The notes under the pieces were generated by a model, which was given only the letters and a program-made list of their open reading frames with translations, was not told the DNA's origin and made no database searches. 64,000 nt of DNA from Streptomyces sp. NBC_00091 (GTDB lineage Bacteria; Actinomycetota; Actinomycetes; Streptomycetales; Streptomycetaceae). The position numbers and the translations under genes were made by a program. The DNA lies in assembly GCF_026343185.1 (NCBI RefSeq), contig NZ_JAPEMA010000002.1:124001-188000 (forward strand), in the 5' to 3' direction. Positions 1 to 8,877 of this stretch are shown here, piece after piece; position 1 is the first letter of the stretch, and every line of letters starts with the position of its first letter.

Positions 1-1531
1 GCCGGGCGATGGTGTCGGCCGTGGCCTTGTCCTGAGGGCTGGTGGTCGGGAACACCACGAGGGTCGCGATGCCGGTGGCCCGATCGATGTGCGTCGGCGC
101 GACGGATGCGATGCCCGGATCCGCCGCGACCGCCCCGACGAGTCGGTCCAGCACTCCCGGATCACCGGTGGGGTCCGCGGCGATGACGAGGGGACCGTTG
201 GTGCCCGGGCCGAACCCCTCGGCGACGAGGTCGTAGGCCCGGCGCTCGGTACGGCTCTGCGGCAGTGAGCCGTCGTCGGGCAGGCCGACGCGCAGGCCGA
301 GCACGGGCAGCGTCGCGGTCAGCAGCAGCGCCGCCGCGCCGACCGCGTACGGCACCGGGTGCCGGCTGACGTGCCCGATCCAGCGACGCCACCCGGCGGC
401 GTGGGCGGCGCCTGCCGCCGGGTCCCGCCGCCGTGCGAGTCGGCCCGGCTTCCTGGTCTGCAGAGCCCGGCCGATCCGGCCGGCCCGGGCCAGGCGCGGG
501 CCCGCCGCGCCGAGGAAGGCCGGCAGCAGCGTCACCGACGCGAGCACCATCGTCAGGACGACGATCGAGACGGCAACCCCGCCCACCGTCATGAACGGCA
601 CGTTCGCGACCGCCAGGCCGAGGATCGACACGACGACGGTGCCGCCGGCGAAGACCACCGGCCGCCCCGCCGTTGCCACCGCTCGTCCGGCCGCCGCCTG
701 CGGATCGAGCCCGCACGCGAGGTACTCCCGGTGCCTGGCGAGCACGAACAGCGCGTAGTCGATGCCCACTCCGAGCCCGACCATGCTGCCCAGGACCGGT
801 GCGAAGGTGGGGACCTCTGTCACCCCCGCCAGTACCGTCATCGTGGCGACCCCGACGGTCAGCCCGAAGACCGCCATGCCGATCGGCAGCACGGCGGCGA
901 CGAGCGAACCGAACGCCAGGAACAGGATCGCGGCCGCGGCGAGGAGGCCGATCAGCTCGCTCACGCCGCCGTCGGGGTCGGAGAAGGCGTAGAAGAGGTT
1001 CCCGCCCATCTCGATGCGCAGCGGCAGCTCGGCGCGCAGCCGGTCGCCGAGATCGACGAGGGCGTCGAGGTCTTCGGCCGACAGCCGGCTCTGGTCGGGG
1101 TACTGCACCCGGACGACCGCGATCCGCCCGTCGGCCGAAACGAGGCCGCCGCGCACGGCGGTGTCCCCGCCCGTGTCGAGTGCCCCCGCCGGGTCGCTCG
1201 TGCCGAGCACGTGCGGCAGCCGCTTCACCTCGGTCTGCAGCCGCGTGAGAGCGGTGCGCGCGCTGTCGTCGTCGAAGAATGTCGCACCGTCATCGAGGGG
1301 GGTGACGACCACTTGGGCGGTCATCCCCTCCTGGCCGGTGCCGGCCCGCTCGATCAGTTCCGCGGCCCGCTGGGAGTCCAGTCCCGGAGCGGTCAACGAG
1401 TCCGCGGTCCGCCCGCCGAAGGCGACGGCGGCGAGCACGGCGAGCGTGGCGGCGATCAGCCATGCCGCGATCACCCGCCAGGGATGGCGGGCGGCGCTTG
1501 CGCCCAGGCGCAACAGGGCTTTCGAGAGCAT
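1..1531 (-). CDS. MMPL/RND-family exporter, 3' part outside window
   Basis: The reverse-strand frame is open from a start at 1531 to the left edge, so the C-terminus is missing. The start ATG has a GGAGG Shine-Dalgarno 5 nt upstream. The N-terminus is amphipathic, followed by a first membrane segment, an extracytoplasmic loop of about 150 residues, then a block of closely spaced hydrophobic helices containing a GVGIDYALFV motif, the hallmark of MMPL-type proton-driven transporters. A second repeat unit begins near residue 350 (HPVPYAVGAALLL) and continues to the edge. MMPL proteins export lipids, siderophores or drugs through the cytoplasmic membrane. The gene is divergent from a two-component system 175 bp away, which may control it; that link is inferred from position only. 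Confidence 0.9.
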   Translation of the reverse strand, partial: MLSKALLRLGASAARHPWRVIAAWLIAATLAVLAAVAFGGRTADSLTAPGLDSQRAAELIERAGTGQEGMTAQVVVTPLDDGATFFDDDSARTALTRLQTEVKRLPHVLGTSDPAGALDTGGDTAVRGGLVSADGRIAVVRVQYPDQSRLSAEDLDALVDLGDRLRAELPLRIEMGGNLFYAFSDPDGGVSELIGLLAAAAILFLAFGSLVAAVLPIGMAVFGLTVGVATMTVLAGVTEVPTFAPVLGSMVGLGVGIDYALFVLARHREYLACGLDPQAAAGRAVATAGRPVVFAGGTVVVSILGLAVANVPFMTVGGVAVSIVVLTMVLASVTLLPAFLGAAGPRLARAGRIGRALQTRKPGRLARRRDPAAGAAHAAGWRRWIGHVSRHPVPYAVGAAALLLTATLPVLGLRVGLPDDGSLPQSRTERRAYDLVAEGFGPGTNGPLVIAADPTGDPGVLDRLVGAVAADPGIASVAPTHIDRATGIATLVVFPTTSPQDKATADTIAR

Positions 1532-1693
1532 CGGGTCCTCCAACCACCTCGGAGGCCGTCCTTGTACGGCCGCCAATGCCGAGACTCGTCGCCACGGCGC
1601 TCCGCGGCATCGGCCCGCGGGCCGCGGATCCATCGGCCCCGGGGCGGAGTGACGACCCGTCCTTTCGGCCGATGCGCGGCACGCCGCGGTCCC

Positions 1694-1699
1694 TAGGCT
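1694..1699 (+). promoter_or_regulatory. -10 box of a leaderless promoter
   Basis: TAGGCT lies exactly 7 nt before the GTG of the sensor kinase gene, and there is no Shine-Dalgarno. This spacing puts the transcript start at or next to the start codon, a common actinobacterial leaderless arrangement. No good -35 hexamer is evident. Confidence 0.6.
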
Positions 1700-1706
1700 G
1701 AGAACC

Positions 1707-2879
1707 GTGCTCCGAGACGACCTGCGAACCCTGTGGACCGAACCCCGGCCGCCCGACGCGCCCGCCCGGGTGCGGCGGGACTGGGCGCTGCTCGCCGCGG
1801 GCCTTGCCGGTGTGGCGCTGGAGGCCACCCTGCGCGAGAACGTCGTGTGGCGGCCGGTGGCGGTGGTGTTCACCGTATGGCTGTGCCTGCTGCCCCTGTG
1901 GCGCCGGACCCGCCCGCTGGCGATGGTGACGCTGGCGTTCGGCTCGGTGATCCTGCTTCCGGTGGCCTCGCTCGTCGCCGCAGGGCGCGAGCCCTTCGGC
2001 CTGGACACCGGCGCGGTCGTGCTCGTGCTGGTGTACGCGCTGACCCGGTGGGGATCGGGACGCGAGATCGTGCTGGGCGGCGCGGTGATCCTCGCGGCCG
2101 GCGCGCTGTGTGTCGTCACGTACGAGACCCCGGTCGTCGAAAAGGTCGGGGGCTTCGTCTTCCTGCTGCTGCCCGGCGTGGTCGGGGCTGCCGTGCGGTT
2201 CCGGGTGACCGCTCGCGAGCGGCAGTTGGACCAGGTGCGCTCCCGCGAGCGCGAGCAGCTCGCCCGGGAACTGCACGACACGGTGGCCCACCACGTGTCG
2301 GCCATGGTGATCATCGCCCAGGCGGGCCGGGTGCTCGCGGGCACCGACCCGTCCGCCGCCGTCGAGGCGCTGGAGGGGGTCGAGGAGGAAGGGGCGCGCA
2401 CGCTGGAGGAAATGCGCGCCATGGTCGCCACGCTGCGCGACCGCGGGGTCGGCGCCGAGCTGGCGCCCCCTGCCGGAGTCGCGGATCTGGAGCGCCTGGT
2501 GCGCACCCCGGGTGGTCGCCTCAGGGTCGACCTGGGGCTCGACGGCGAACTGGACGCGCTGCCCCCGGCCGTGGACGCGGCCGTCTACCGGATCGTGCAG
2601 GAGTCGGTGACCAACGCGCTGCGCCATGCGGTCGACGCGACCGAGCTCGTCGTTCGGGTCGCCGCGGAACGGCACACGGTACGGGTGAGCGTGCGCGACA
2701 ACGGCCGGCGTACCGGCCGGGGTCGCGACGGATACGGACTTACCGGACTGCGCGAGCGCGCGACCCTGCTCGGCGGCACACTACTAGCCGGCCCGGGTAC
2801 CGACCGGGGCTGGCATGTCGAAGCCGAACTGCCGAGAGCGAGGAGCAAGAGCGGTGTCCATTCGCGTCCTCGTCGCTGA
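1707..2879 (+). CDS. NarL-type sensor histidine kinase
   Basis: This 390-residue protein has four to five hydrophobic segments in residues 25-165, then a HisKA_3 dimerisation domain with the phospho-accepting His190 in ELHDTVAHH. A HATPase domain follows, with the N-box around Asn303 (ESVTNALRHA), the DNG motif at 331-333 and a GYGLTGLRERA G-box near 342. It should autophosphorylate and pass phosphate to the response regulator encoded by the next gene, with which it overlaps by 26 nt. The start is GTG at 1707, consistent with a leaderless transcript. The divergent MMPL exporter is a plausible regulatory target but no direct evidence is visible. Confidence 0.95.
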   Translation: MLRDDLRTLWTEPRPPDAPARVRRDWALLAAGLAGVALEATLRENVVWRPVAVVFTVWLCLLPLWRRTRPLAMVTLAFGSVILLPVASLVAAGREPFGLDTGAVVLVLVYALTRWGSGREIVLGGAVILAAGALCVVTYETPVVEKVGGFVFLLLPGVVGAAVRFRVTARERQLDQVRSREREQLARELHDTVAHHVSAMVIIAQAGRVLAGTDPSAAVEALEGVEEEGARTLEEMRAMVATLRDRGVGAELAPPAGVADLERLVRTPGGRLRVDLGLDGELDALPPAVDAAVYRIVQESVTNALRHAVDATELVVRVAAERHTVRVSVRDNGRRTGRGRDGYGLTGLRERATLLGGTLLAGPGTDRGWHVEAELPRARSKSGVHSRPRR

Positions 2880-3516
2880 CGACCAGACGATCATCCGCAC
2901 CGGGTTGCGGATCATACTGAACGCCCAGCCCGGCATCGAGGTGGTCGGCGAGGCCGCCGACGGGCGGGAAGCGGTACGTCTGGCCCGCGAACTACGCCCT
3001 GACGTCTGCCTGTTCGATATTCGCATGCCCGTACTCGACGGGCTCGAGGCGACCCGGCTGGTCGCCGGCCCGGGCGTCGCCGACCCGCTGGCCGTGGTCG
3101 TCATCACCACGTTCGACCTCGACGAGTACGTCTACGGCTCACTGCGTGCCGGCGCCCGCGGATTCCTCCTCAAGGACACGGGACCGGACCTTCTGGCGCA
3201 GGCCGTACGGTCGGCGTCCGACGGTGAGGCGCTCATCGCGCCCAGCGTCACCGTCCGTCTGCTCCAGGCATTCGCGGACCTGCCCGCCGGCCGGCCCGTG
3301 ACCCAGCCGGTCTCCCCCGTCACCGCCCGCGAGGAGCAGGTGCTCCTCGCCGTCGCTCGCGGGCTGACGAACACCGAGATCGCCGATGCACTGCGCATCA
3401 GCCTCAGCACGGTGAAGACGCATCTGGCCAGCCTGATGGCCAAACTCGGCGCCCGCAACCGGGTCGAGATCGCGATGTGGGCCTACGAAACGCGCCGTAT
3501 CCTCCCCGGAACCTGA
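2854..3516 (+). CDS. NarL/FixJ-family response regulator
   Basis: The protein is 220 residues when started at GTG 2854, preferred over an ATG at 2815 because GAGGAG stands 8 nt upstream and the sequence then begins with the usual receiver strand VSIRVLVADD. Receiver-domain residues are Asp9/Asp10, phospho-acceptor Asp55 (FDIRMP), Thr86 and Lys107. The last 65 residues form a LuxR-type helix-turn-helix (TNTEIADALRISLSTVKTHL). It is the partner of the overlapping upstream sensor kinase, so the two are translationally coupled. Target promoters are not shown by the sequence; the divergent MMPL promoter is the obvious candidate. Confidence 0.95.
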   Translation: MSIRVLVADDQTIIRTGLRIILNAQPGIEVVGEAADGREAVRLARELRPDVCLFDIRMPVLDGLEATRLVAGPGVADPLAVVVITTFDLDEYVYGSLRAGARGFLLKDTGPDLLAQAVRSASDGEALIAPSVTVRLLQAFADLPAGRPVTQPVSPVTAREEQVLLAVARGLTNTEIADALRISLSTVKTHLASLMAKLGARNRVEIAMWAYETRRILPGT

Positions 3517-3644
3517 GCCGGGTGCCGGGCCATGTCCCATGAGTCCCCGCCCGGACATCAGTGCACCGGTCGGCTCACGTCGGCTCCACGTGCCTCACCC
3601 GCCCCAGAGCGTGACGTACCAGGAGGCCGGAACTGGGACGGTGA

Positions 3645-3746
3645 GACACCCGATACGACAAGACTCCCGACAGCTACCTCGTCGCCAGTCCCCACCTGCA
3701 CGCCTCGATGATCTGGATCAAAGACCTCACCAGGACCACCCGTTGA
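3645..3746 (+). pseudogene. Short protein-like fragment, no start codon
   Basis: Between the response regulator and the molybdenum hydroxylase there is one frame of 33 codons that looks like real protein (YDKTPDSYLVASPHLHASM, then a WIKDLTRTTR end). It follows an in-frame TGA and has no start codon of its own. I read it as the C-terminal remnant of a lost gene. The family is not recognised. The rest of 3517-3765 shows nothing. Confidence 0.3.
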
Positions 3747-3765
3747 TCACGACTCGATACGCGCC

Positions 3766-4728
3766 CTAGCGGGCCGCGGCCGGGGCGGTGGCCTGTTCCA
3801 GGGCTTCGAGGACGGTGTCGCGGAACAGGGTGGCCTTGTAGCCGGTCTGGGGCAGTGGCCGGCAGCGGGCGAGTACCGTCGCCGCCGCTGCGGCAAGGAC
3901 GCCCGGGGTGGCCTCGCGGCCGAGCAGGGCGGCCTCCACCTCCGGCAGCCGCAGAGGGACGCGCGCCACCCCGCCCGCCGCGACGGCGGCGTGCGTGATG
4001 GTGGCGCCGTCGAGCGCGAGCCGGGCGGTGGCCTCGACCAGGGGCCACTCGGCGTGGGCCCGGCTGGTGGCCCGGTGGCAGGCGGCGCGTTCGCCGGGCA
4101 GGGGCGCGGGCAGCCGGACCGCGGTGAGGATGCGGTCCGGCGCCAGCAGGTGGTCGGCGTGGTAGAGCCGGTCGCCGTCCCCGTACAAGTCGGCGACGCC
4201 GCGCGGGGATTCGCCGTGGATCTCGGCCTCGGCGTCGTAGGTGAGCAGCGCCATCGCGAGGGTGGACGGGTGCGGGGTGATGCAGCGGCTGTCTCCGCTG
4301 ACCACGCCGAAGTGGTGGTCGCCCTCGCGCGCGGGGCAGCCGGTGCCGCCCTTCTGGAGGCAGCTGACGTGCGGATTGCGGTAGTACCAGCAGCGGTTGC
4401 GTTGGAGCAGGTTGCCGCCGAGGGTGCCGGCGGCGCGGATCTGCGGAGTGGCAGCGGACCGGGCCGACAGCGCGAGGGCCGGCCAGCCGGCGCGTACCTG
4501 CGGATCGGCGGCCAGCGCGGCGAGGGTGGTCAGGGCGCCGATCCGCAATCCCCCGCCGGGCAGCGGCGTGGTGCCGCGCAGGTGGCCGGCGCCGTCGAGG
4601 TCGGTGAACGGCCCGGTGGAGACGCCGCTGCGCTGCCGGGCGGTGGTGTCGGTGCCGCCGGCGCGCAGCTCCCCGCCGTTGGCGAGGACGGCGGAAGAGA
4701 GGTCGGTGAGGGCGGGCTCGGTGCTCAC
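3766..4728 (-). CDS. FAD-binding, 4Fe-4S-containing subunit of a xanthine dehydrogenase-family oxidoreductase
   Basis: The 320-residue protein starts at GTG 4728, which overlaps the stop of the upstream large-subunit gene as GTGA and has AAGGA upstream. The N-terminal half carries an FAD_binding_5-like fold with AGGTDTTARQR and AAGTLGGNLLQRNR. The four cysteines Cys113, Cys123, Cys131 and Cys149, in the CWYYRNP...C...GC..C arrangement, match the extra 4Fe-4S cluster of the PaoB/YagS type. It is the electron-transfer subunit that passes electrons from the molybdenum and 2Fe-2S centres to FAD. It is shorter than some relatives but shows no obvious break. Confidence 0.92.
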   Translation of the reverse strand: MSTEPALTDLSSAVLANGGELRAGGTDTTARQRSGVSTGPFTDLDGAGHLRGTTPLPGGGLRIGALTTLAALAADPQVRAGWPALALSARSAATPQIRAAGTLGGNLLQRNRCWYYRNPHVSCLQKGGTGCPAREGDHHFGVVSGDSRCITPHPSTLAMALLTYDAEAEIHGESPRGVADLYGDGDRLYHADHLLAPDRILTAVRLPAPLPGERAACHRATSRAHAEWPLVEATARLALDGATITHAAVAAGGVARVPLRLPEVEAALLGREATPGVLAAAAATVLARCRPLPQTGYKATLFRDTVLEALEQATAPAAAR

Positions 4729-7280
4729 GTACCCAGTCCTTCCAGGAGCCGGTCGGGGCGGATGGGCATGTCGTACGGGCGCCAGCCGGTCGCGTCGTGG
4801 ACCGCGTTGGCCAGGCACGCCGCGGTGGGCAGGGTGGCGATCTCGCCGAGGCCGACACCGCCGCCGGGGACGTGCTCGAAGCCCTCCTGATGGAAGTGGA
4901 CGGTGATCTCGGGGGTGTCGCCGATCCCGGGGATGCGGTAGTCCTCCAGGTTCTCGGTCAGTACCCGACCGGTGGCCGGGTCGGTGCGCCGTTCCTCGTA
5001 CAGGGCGTAGCCGATGCCCTGGACGACGGCGCCCTCGCACTGGCTCCGGGCGAGGCGGTCCTGGTGGATGCGGCCCGCGGAGATGCCGCTCCACACGCGC
5101 AGCGGGCGGATCCGTCCGAGCCGTGTGTCGACCTCGACCTCGGCGACCTGCACGGATCCGGTGAAGCCGCGGCCGATCGCCACACCGCCCAGGGTGAAGG
5201 GGACCGCGAAGCCCCGGTGGTCGCGGGGGCGCCGGCCTGTCACCCGTACGCCGTCCGCCATGCCCAGCTTGGCGGCGAGGTCACCGCCGCCGAGCGCGTC
5301 GCGCAGCCGGGCGGCGGCGTCCGCGGCGGCGGGCACGAGGGAGGGCGTGGTGCGGCTGCCGCCGGAGGTGGGGCCGTGGGCGGCGTCGCTCCGGCCGACG
5401 TCGGCGCGTACTCGCTCCTCCGGCAGGCCGAGCCCCTCGGCGACGGCCCGGCGCAGGACGGTCCGTGAGCCCGTGCCCATGTCCTGCACTGCGCAGCGGG
5501 CGACGACGACCCCGTCCTCGACGGTGAGCTCGACCTCGGTGACGGGGTCGAGGAGGTACAGCCAGTTGGCCGCCGCGACGCCGACGCCGCGACGGAACCG
5601 CCCGGTGCCGCCGCGGGTGGCGGACCAGACCGGAAGCGCGGCGGCCCAGTCGTACAGGGCGTGCCGCTTGTGGTTGCCGTCCCAGCGGCGGCGCAGGGCG
5701 ATCGGGTCCTGTCCGAGCCGGTGGGCCATCTCGTCGACGGCCTGCTCCAGGGCCCAGCACATGGTGGGGCCGCCCGGGCCACGGAACGGAGCGCCCGGGG
5801 GCCGGTGGGTGACCGTGTCGAAGTCGCGGAGCCTGCGCGGGGCCTTGCCGTACATGAACCGAGCCAGTGCGGCCACGGTGCCGCCGACCGAGACCCCGCC
5901 GTCGCTGTCCGCGTCGATGGCCAGTGCGCTGAGATCACCGGCCGCGTCCGCGACCATCGCCAGCCGGATCCGGGTGCCGGGCCGGTATCCGCCGTCGGTG
6001 AGCTCCTCGTCCCGGTCCAGCACCACCCGCACCGGGGCGTCGTGCAGCCGGGCCAGCTCCACCGCGGCGACGACATCGGAGGTCAGCCCCATCTTGCAGC
6101 CGAAGCCGCCGCCCACGTGGACGGCCCTCGCCACCACCCGGTCGGCGGGCACACCGAAGCGTTCGGCGGCGAGCTCGGCCGTGTGCTTCACCGACTGTGT
6201 GGACACCTCCAGGTGGAGGGTGCCGTCGATCCAGTGGGCCAGGCAGGCGTGCGGTTCGAGCGGGGTGTGGGTCTGCGCGGCGGTGGTGAACTCGCCCTCG
6301 ACCACCCGCTCGGGGTTCCGGGCCCGGGCCTCGGTGATGCGGCGTACGGCGGTGGCGGGGCGCTTGCTCATGGCGGACGGGCCCCGCAGGTTGCCGCGCC
6401 AGCGGGCGGGCACCAGCTGGGGGGTCTCGCCGGCCCCCGGCGCCCGTTTGCGCGCCGCCTTGTCCTCGTAGACCAACGGGCCCTCGCCGGTCCGGGCCTG
6501 GCCCACGTCCAGGGCTGCCGGAAGCACCTCGTAGTCCACCGCGACCCGCGCTGCGGCCGCCCGCGCCGCGGCCCGGTCCGGGGCGGCGACCGCGGCCACC
6601 GGCTGCCCGACGTACCGCACCACGCCGTCGGGAGGCAGCAGCGGCACCAGCGGGAGGTCTCCGGCTTCCAGGGAGCGTACGTGGGCGTGCGCGTGCGGCG
6701 AGCGGATGATCACCCCCTCCAGCAGTCCTTCGGGGCGCAGGTCCGTGGTGTACCGGGCCGATCCGTCGATCTTCTCCGGGGCCTCGGTGCGCGGGACCGG
6801 CTCCCCATCGGTCGGCGCCGTGTAGTCGCCCGCGCAGGCCGCGGCCACCGCGCTGAAGATCCGTTCGTACGCCCCGCAGCGGCACAGGTGGCCGGAGAGG
6901 GCTTCCGCGATCTCCTCCCGCCCCGGGCGGGTGCGGCCGTGCCCGGCCCGCCACCGGTCGAAGAACGCCGCCGCCTCGACCACGAACCCCGGGGTGCAGT
7001 AGCCGCACTGGAGGGCGTCCTCGCCGGCGAAGGCGCGCGTCACCGGGTGGCCGGCCAGGCCCTCCACCGTCGTCACCCGCCGGCCGGCCAGCACGACGGC
7101 GGGCGTCAGGCAGGACACCCGGGGTTCACCGTCGACCTGGATGGTGCAGGCCCCGCACACCCCGCCCGCGCAGACCAGCTTGGTGCCGGTGAGACCCAGC
7201 CGGTCGCGCACCACCTCCACGGCGGCCGGGTCGTCGTCCACGTCCACCGCGCGCGGGGCGCCATTGACCTCGAACTCCAC
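4725..7280 (-). CDS. Fused 2Fe-2S and molybdopterin-binding subunit of an aldehyde/xanthine-type hydroxylase
   Basis: One 851-residue chain joins two normally separate subunits. Residues 1-150 are the ferredoxin-like small subunit, with plant-type cluster cysteines 37, 42, 45 and 57 and the second cluster at 92, 95, 133 and 135 (QCGYC...CRC). Residues from about 160 onward are the molybdenum subunit, with an aldehyde-oxidase a/b hammerhead-like start (APEKIDGSARYTTDL), VGGGFGCK, GAPFRGPGG and the C-terminal GVGLGEIAT, whose Glu is the expected catalytic base. The start is GTG 7280 with GAGGAG upstream. It forms an operon with the FAD subunit. No dedicated cofactor-insertion chaperone gene is adjacent. 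The substrate cannot be told from the sequence. Confidence 0.92.
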   Translation of the reverse strand: MEFEVNGAPRAVDVDDDPAAVEVVRDRLGLTGTKLVCAGGVCGACTIQVDGEPRVSCLTPAVVLAGRRVTTVEGLAGHPVTRAFAGEDALQCGYCTPGFVVEAAAFFDRWRAGHGRTRPGREEIAEALSGHLCRCGAYERIFSAVAAACAGDYTAPTDGEPVPRTEAPEKIDGSARYTTDLRPEGLLEGVIIRSPHAHAHVRSLEAGDLPLVPLLPPDGVVRYVGQPVAAVAAPDRAAARAAAARVAVDYEVLPAALDVGQARTGEGPLVYEDKAARKRAPGAGETPQLVPARWRGNLRGPSAMSKRPATAVRRITEARARNPERVVEGEFTTAAQTHTPLEPHACLAHWIDGTLHLEVSTQSVKHTAELAAERFGVPADRVVARAVHVGGGFGCKMGLTSDVVAAVELARLHDAPVRVVLDRDEELTDGGYRPGTRIRLAMVADAAGDLSALAIDADSDGGVSVGGTVAALARFMYGKAPRRLRDFDTVTHRPPGAPFRGPGGPTMCWALEQAVDEMAHRLGQDPIALRRRWDGNHKRHALYDWAAALPVWSATRGGTGRFRRGVGVAAANWLYLLDPVTEVELTVEDGVVVARCAVQDMGTGSRTVLRRAVAEGLGLPEERVRADVGRSDAAHGPTSGGSRTTPSLVPAAADAAARLRDALGGGDLAAKLGMADGVRVTGRRPRDHRGFAVPFTLGGVAIGRGFTGSVQVAEVEVDTRLGRIRPLRVWSGISAGRIHQDRLARSQCEGAVVQGIGYALYEERRTDPATGRVLTENLEDYRIPGIGDTPEITVHFHQEGFEHVPGGGVGLGEIATLPTAACLANAVHDATGWRPYDMPIRPDRLLEGLGT

Positions 7281-7501
7281 GAGACGTACTCCTCAGCCGT
7301 GGGGTGGCGACCGCCGGCCTCGCGCTCACCTTCACGCTCCTTGATATCCCGCTCCCGGGGTCGGCGCAGTTCGGCGCGCGCGGCGGGGTCGTCTCTTTCA
7401 GATCTTGCCCCTCCACTTGTCCCCCACTTACCGCCGGCCGTGGAGCCTGCCGGTGCCGCTGCCGCTGCCGCGGGAAGACCCGGAACTGCCATCCGATCAG
7501 C

Positions 7502-7905
7502 TCACAGGCCGATCCCGTCGGTGGCGGCGGCGTCCTCGGGGGCGGCCCCGGCGGCGATCTTGGCCTCCTGCCAGGCGTTCCAGCGCGCACCGGGCAGGTA
7601 TCGCGGTGCTGGCCGTAGGTGACCGGCACGTCCCGGGCTGGGCGGCCCTTCACCGACGGAACGCGCACTAGAAGGCCCTCGTCGACGGGCAGGATGTGCG
7701 GGTCGTCGAGCTCGGACATCTCCTCGTTGCGCCCGGCGGCGGCGAACTTCAGGGTGTTGAGCGCCCGGTCCCGCAGCCGCGCCAGCTCGGGCACACGTAC
7801 GTACCGGTCTGCTCGCGTGGGGCGGTGTTCATCTTCCGCAGGTCGTCCGGGGTGATCGCTGCCGCCTTGCCGCGGTGCTTGAGCGGGCTGAGCGTCCGAC
7901 GGGCC
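7502..7905 (-). pseudogene. Frameshifted tyrosine recombinase (phage integrase) fragment
   Basis: Three reverse-strand frames carry consecutive pieces of an integrase: LKHRGKAAAITPDDLRKMN, then LARLRDRALNTLKFAAAG...ELDDPHILPVDEGLLVRV...VTYGQHRDTCPVRA, then WNAWQEAKIAAGAAPED ending in TGA at 7504-7502. Together they resemble the N-terminal part of the catalytic domain of XerC-like integrases. At least two frameshifts separate the parts, the usual first catalytic Arg position reads GRNEEM rather than RRSEL, and the C-terminal HxxR/Tyr region is absent. This is therefore a dead relic, perhaps of the event that damaged the adjacent exporter genes. The 220 bp between it and the molybdenum enzyme gene shows nothing further. 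Confidence 0.7.
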
Positions 7906-7988
7906 GCCTCCGCTCGGCGAGCCAGCCGTGCTGCGCGACCTCGCCCGGGCCGCCGAGGGCGGCGTGCCGATCACGTCCGCGGGGCGTG

Positions 7989-8877
7989 TCATGCGCGCAT
8001 GACGGCGGCCAGGGGCTGGCGGCTGGCGCGGATGGCGGGGGTGATGCCGCCCAGGAGGCCGGCCAGGGTACCCGCGGCGATGCCGGTGGCCGCTGCGCCG
8101 ACGGGGAAGGACACGGCGCCGGAGTCCTCCGACACGAGCGCGGTGATGGGGTGGAACAGCGCGACGGCCAGGGCGGTGGACAGAAGTGCCCCTGCCAGGC
8201 CGGTCAGTACGGATTCGGCGAGGACGAGATAGGCAATGTCGCTCTCGGTCGCGCCGAGCGAGCGGCGGAGGGCGAGTTCCTCGGCTCGTTCCTTCACTGT
8301 GGCCAGGCCGATGTTGAGGACGCCGAGGATGCCGACCGCGAGGGTGACCGAGCCCACCGCGAGGAAGCACGCGGGGGTGGCGTACGAGTGCGCGCGCGAG
8401 GGCCACTCTGTGCTGCTCGCCGCCGGAGAGCTGGTGGGGGCGGTGCTGGGCCCGGTCGGCCATGCCGACGCGGTCGAGGATTCTCATCACGCGGCGGGCG
8501 CGCCTGCGGGGCCGTACGGGCGTGCCGTGGAGGAGGGCGGCCTCCACGTTCTGGAAGGCCGTCAGGTGACTCATGAGGAAGAAGCGCTGGTAGACGAAGC
8601 CGAAGGTTTCGCTGCGGAGGTGGGCCAGTTCGCGTTCCCTGAGCGTGGCGGTGTCGGTGCCGTTGATGAGGTACTCCCTGGAGTCGGGGCGGTCCAGCAG
8701 GCCGAGGACGGCCATGAGGGTGCTTTTGCCCGAGCCGGAGCGGCCGAGGATGGCGCTGCTGGTACCGGGCTGGATCTGCAGGGAGATGCCCTTGAGCACA
8801 TGGACGGGGCGCGAGCCGGAGCCGTGTACTGCGGCGAAGGACCGGCTGATGCCGTTGAGGCGGAGCACGGGGATCAC
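7989..8877 (-). pseudogene. MacB-like ABC exporter: ATPase N-terminus fused by deletion to FtsX-type permease C-terminus
   Basis: From GTG 8877 the frame encodes an ABC ATPase with Walker A GRSGSGKST, the Q-loop region (YQRFF) and the signature LSGGEQHRVALARAL. Near 8365-8380 it leaves the family abruptly, before Walker B. From there to a stop at 7989-7991 a different frame encodes the last part of an FtsX/MacB permease (VGILGVLNIGLATVKERAEE, LALRRSLGATESD, two further membrane helices). A deletion has removed Walker B, the H-loop and most of the permease, and changed frame. Neither protein can work. The start overlaps the HlyD-like gene by 4 nt, showing the original operon order adaptor-ATPase-permease. 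Confidence 0.8.

Noticed and set aside
359..1696. Long forward-strand open frame of 445 codons
   Set aside because: It is antisense to the MMPL exporter and rich in Arg, His, Gly and Asp without motifs; a GC-bias shadow.
7905..7991. Forward-strand short protein-like frame ending at the same place as the permease fragment
   Set aside because: Only about 25 codons, no start, and overlaps the better supported reverse-strand permease end.
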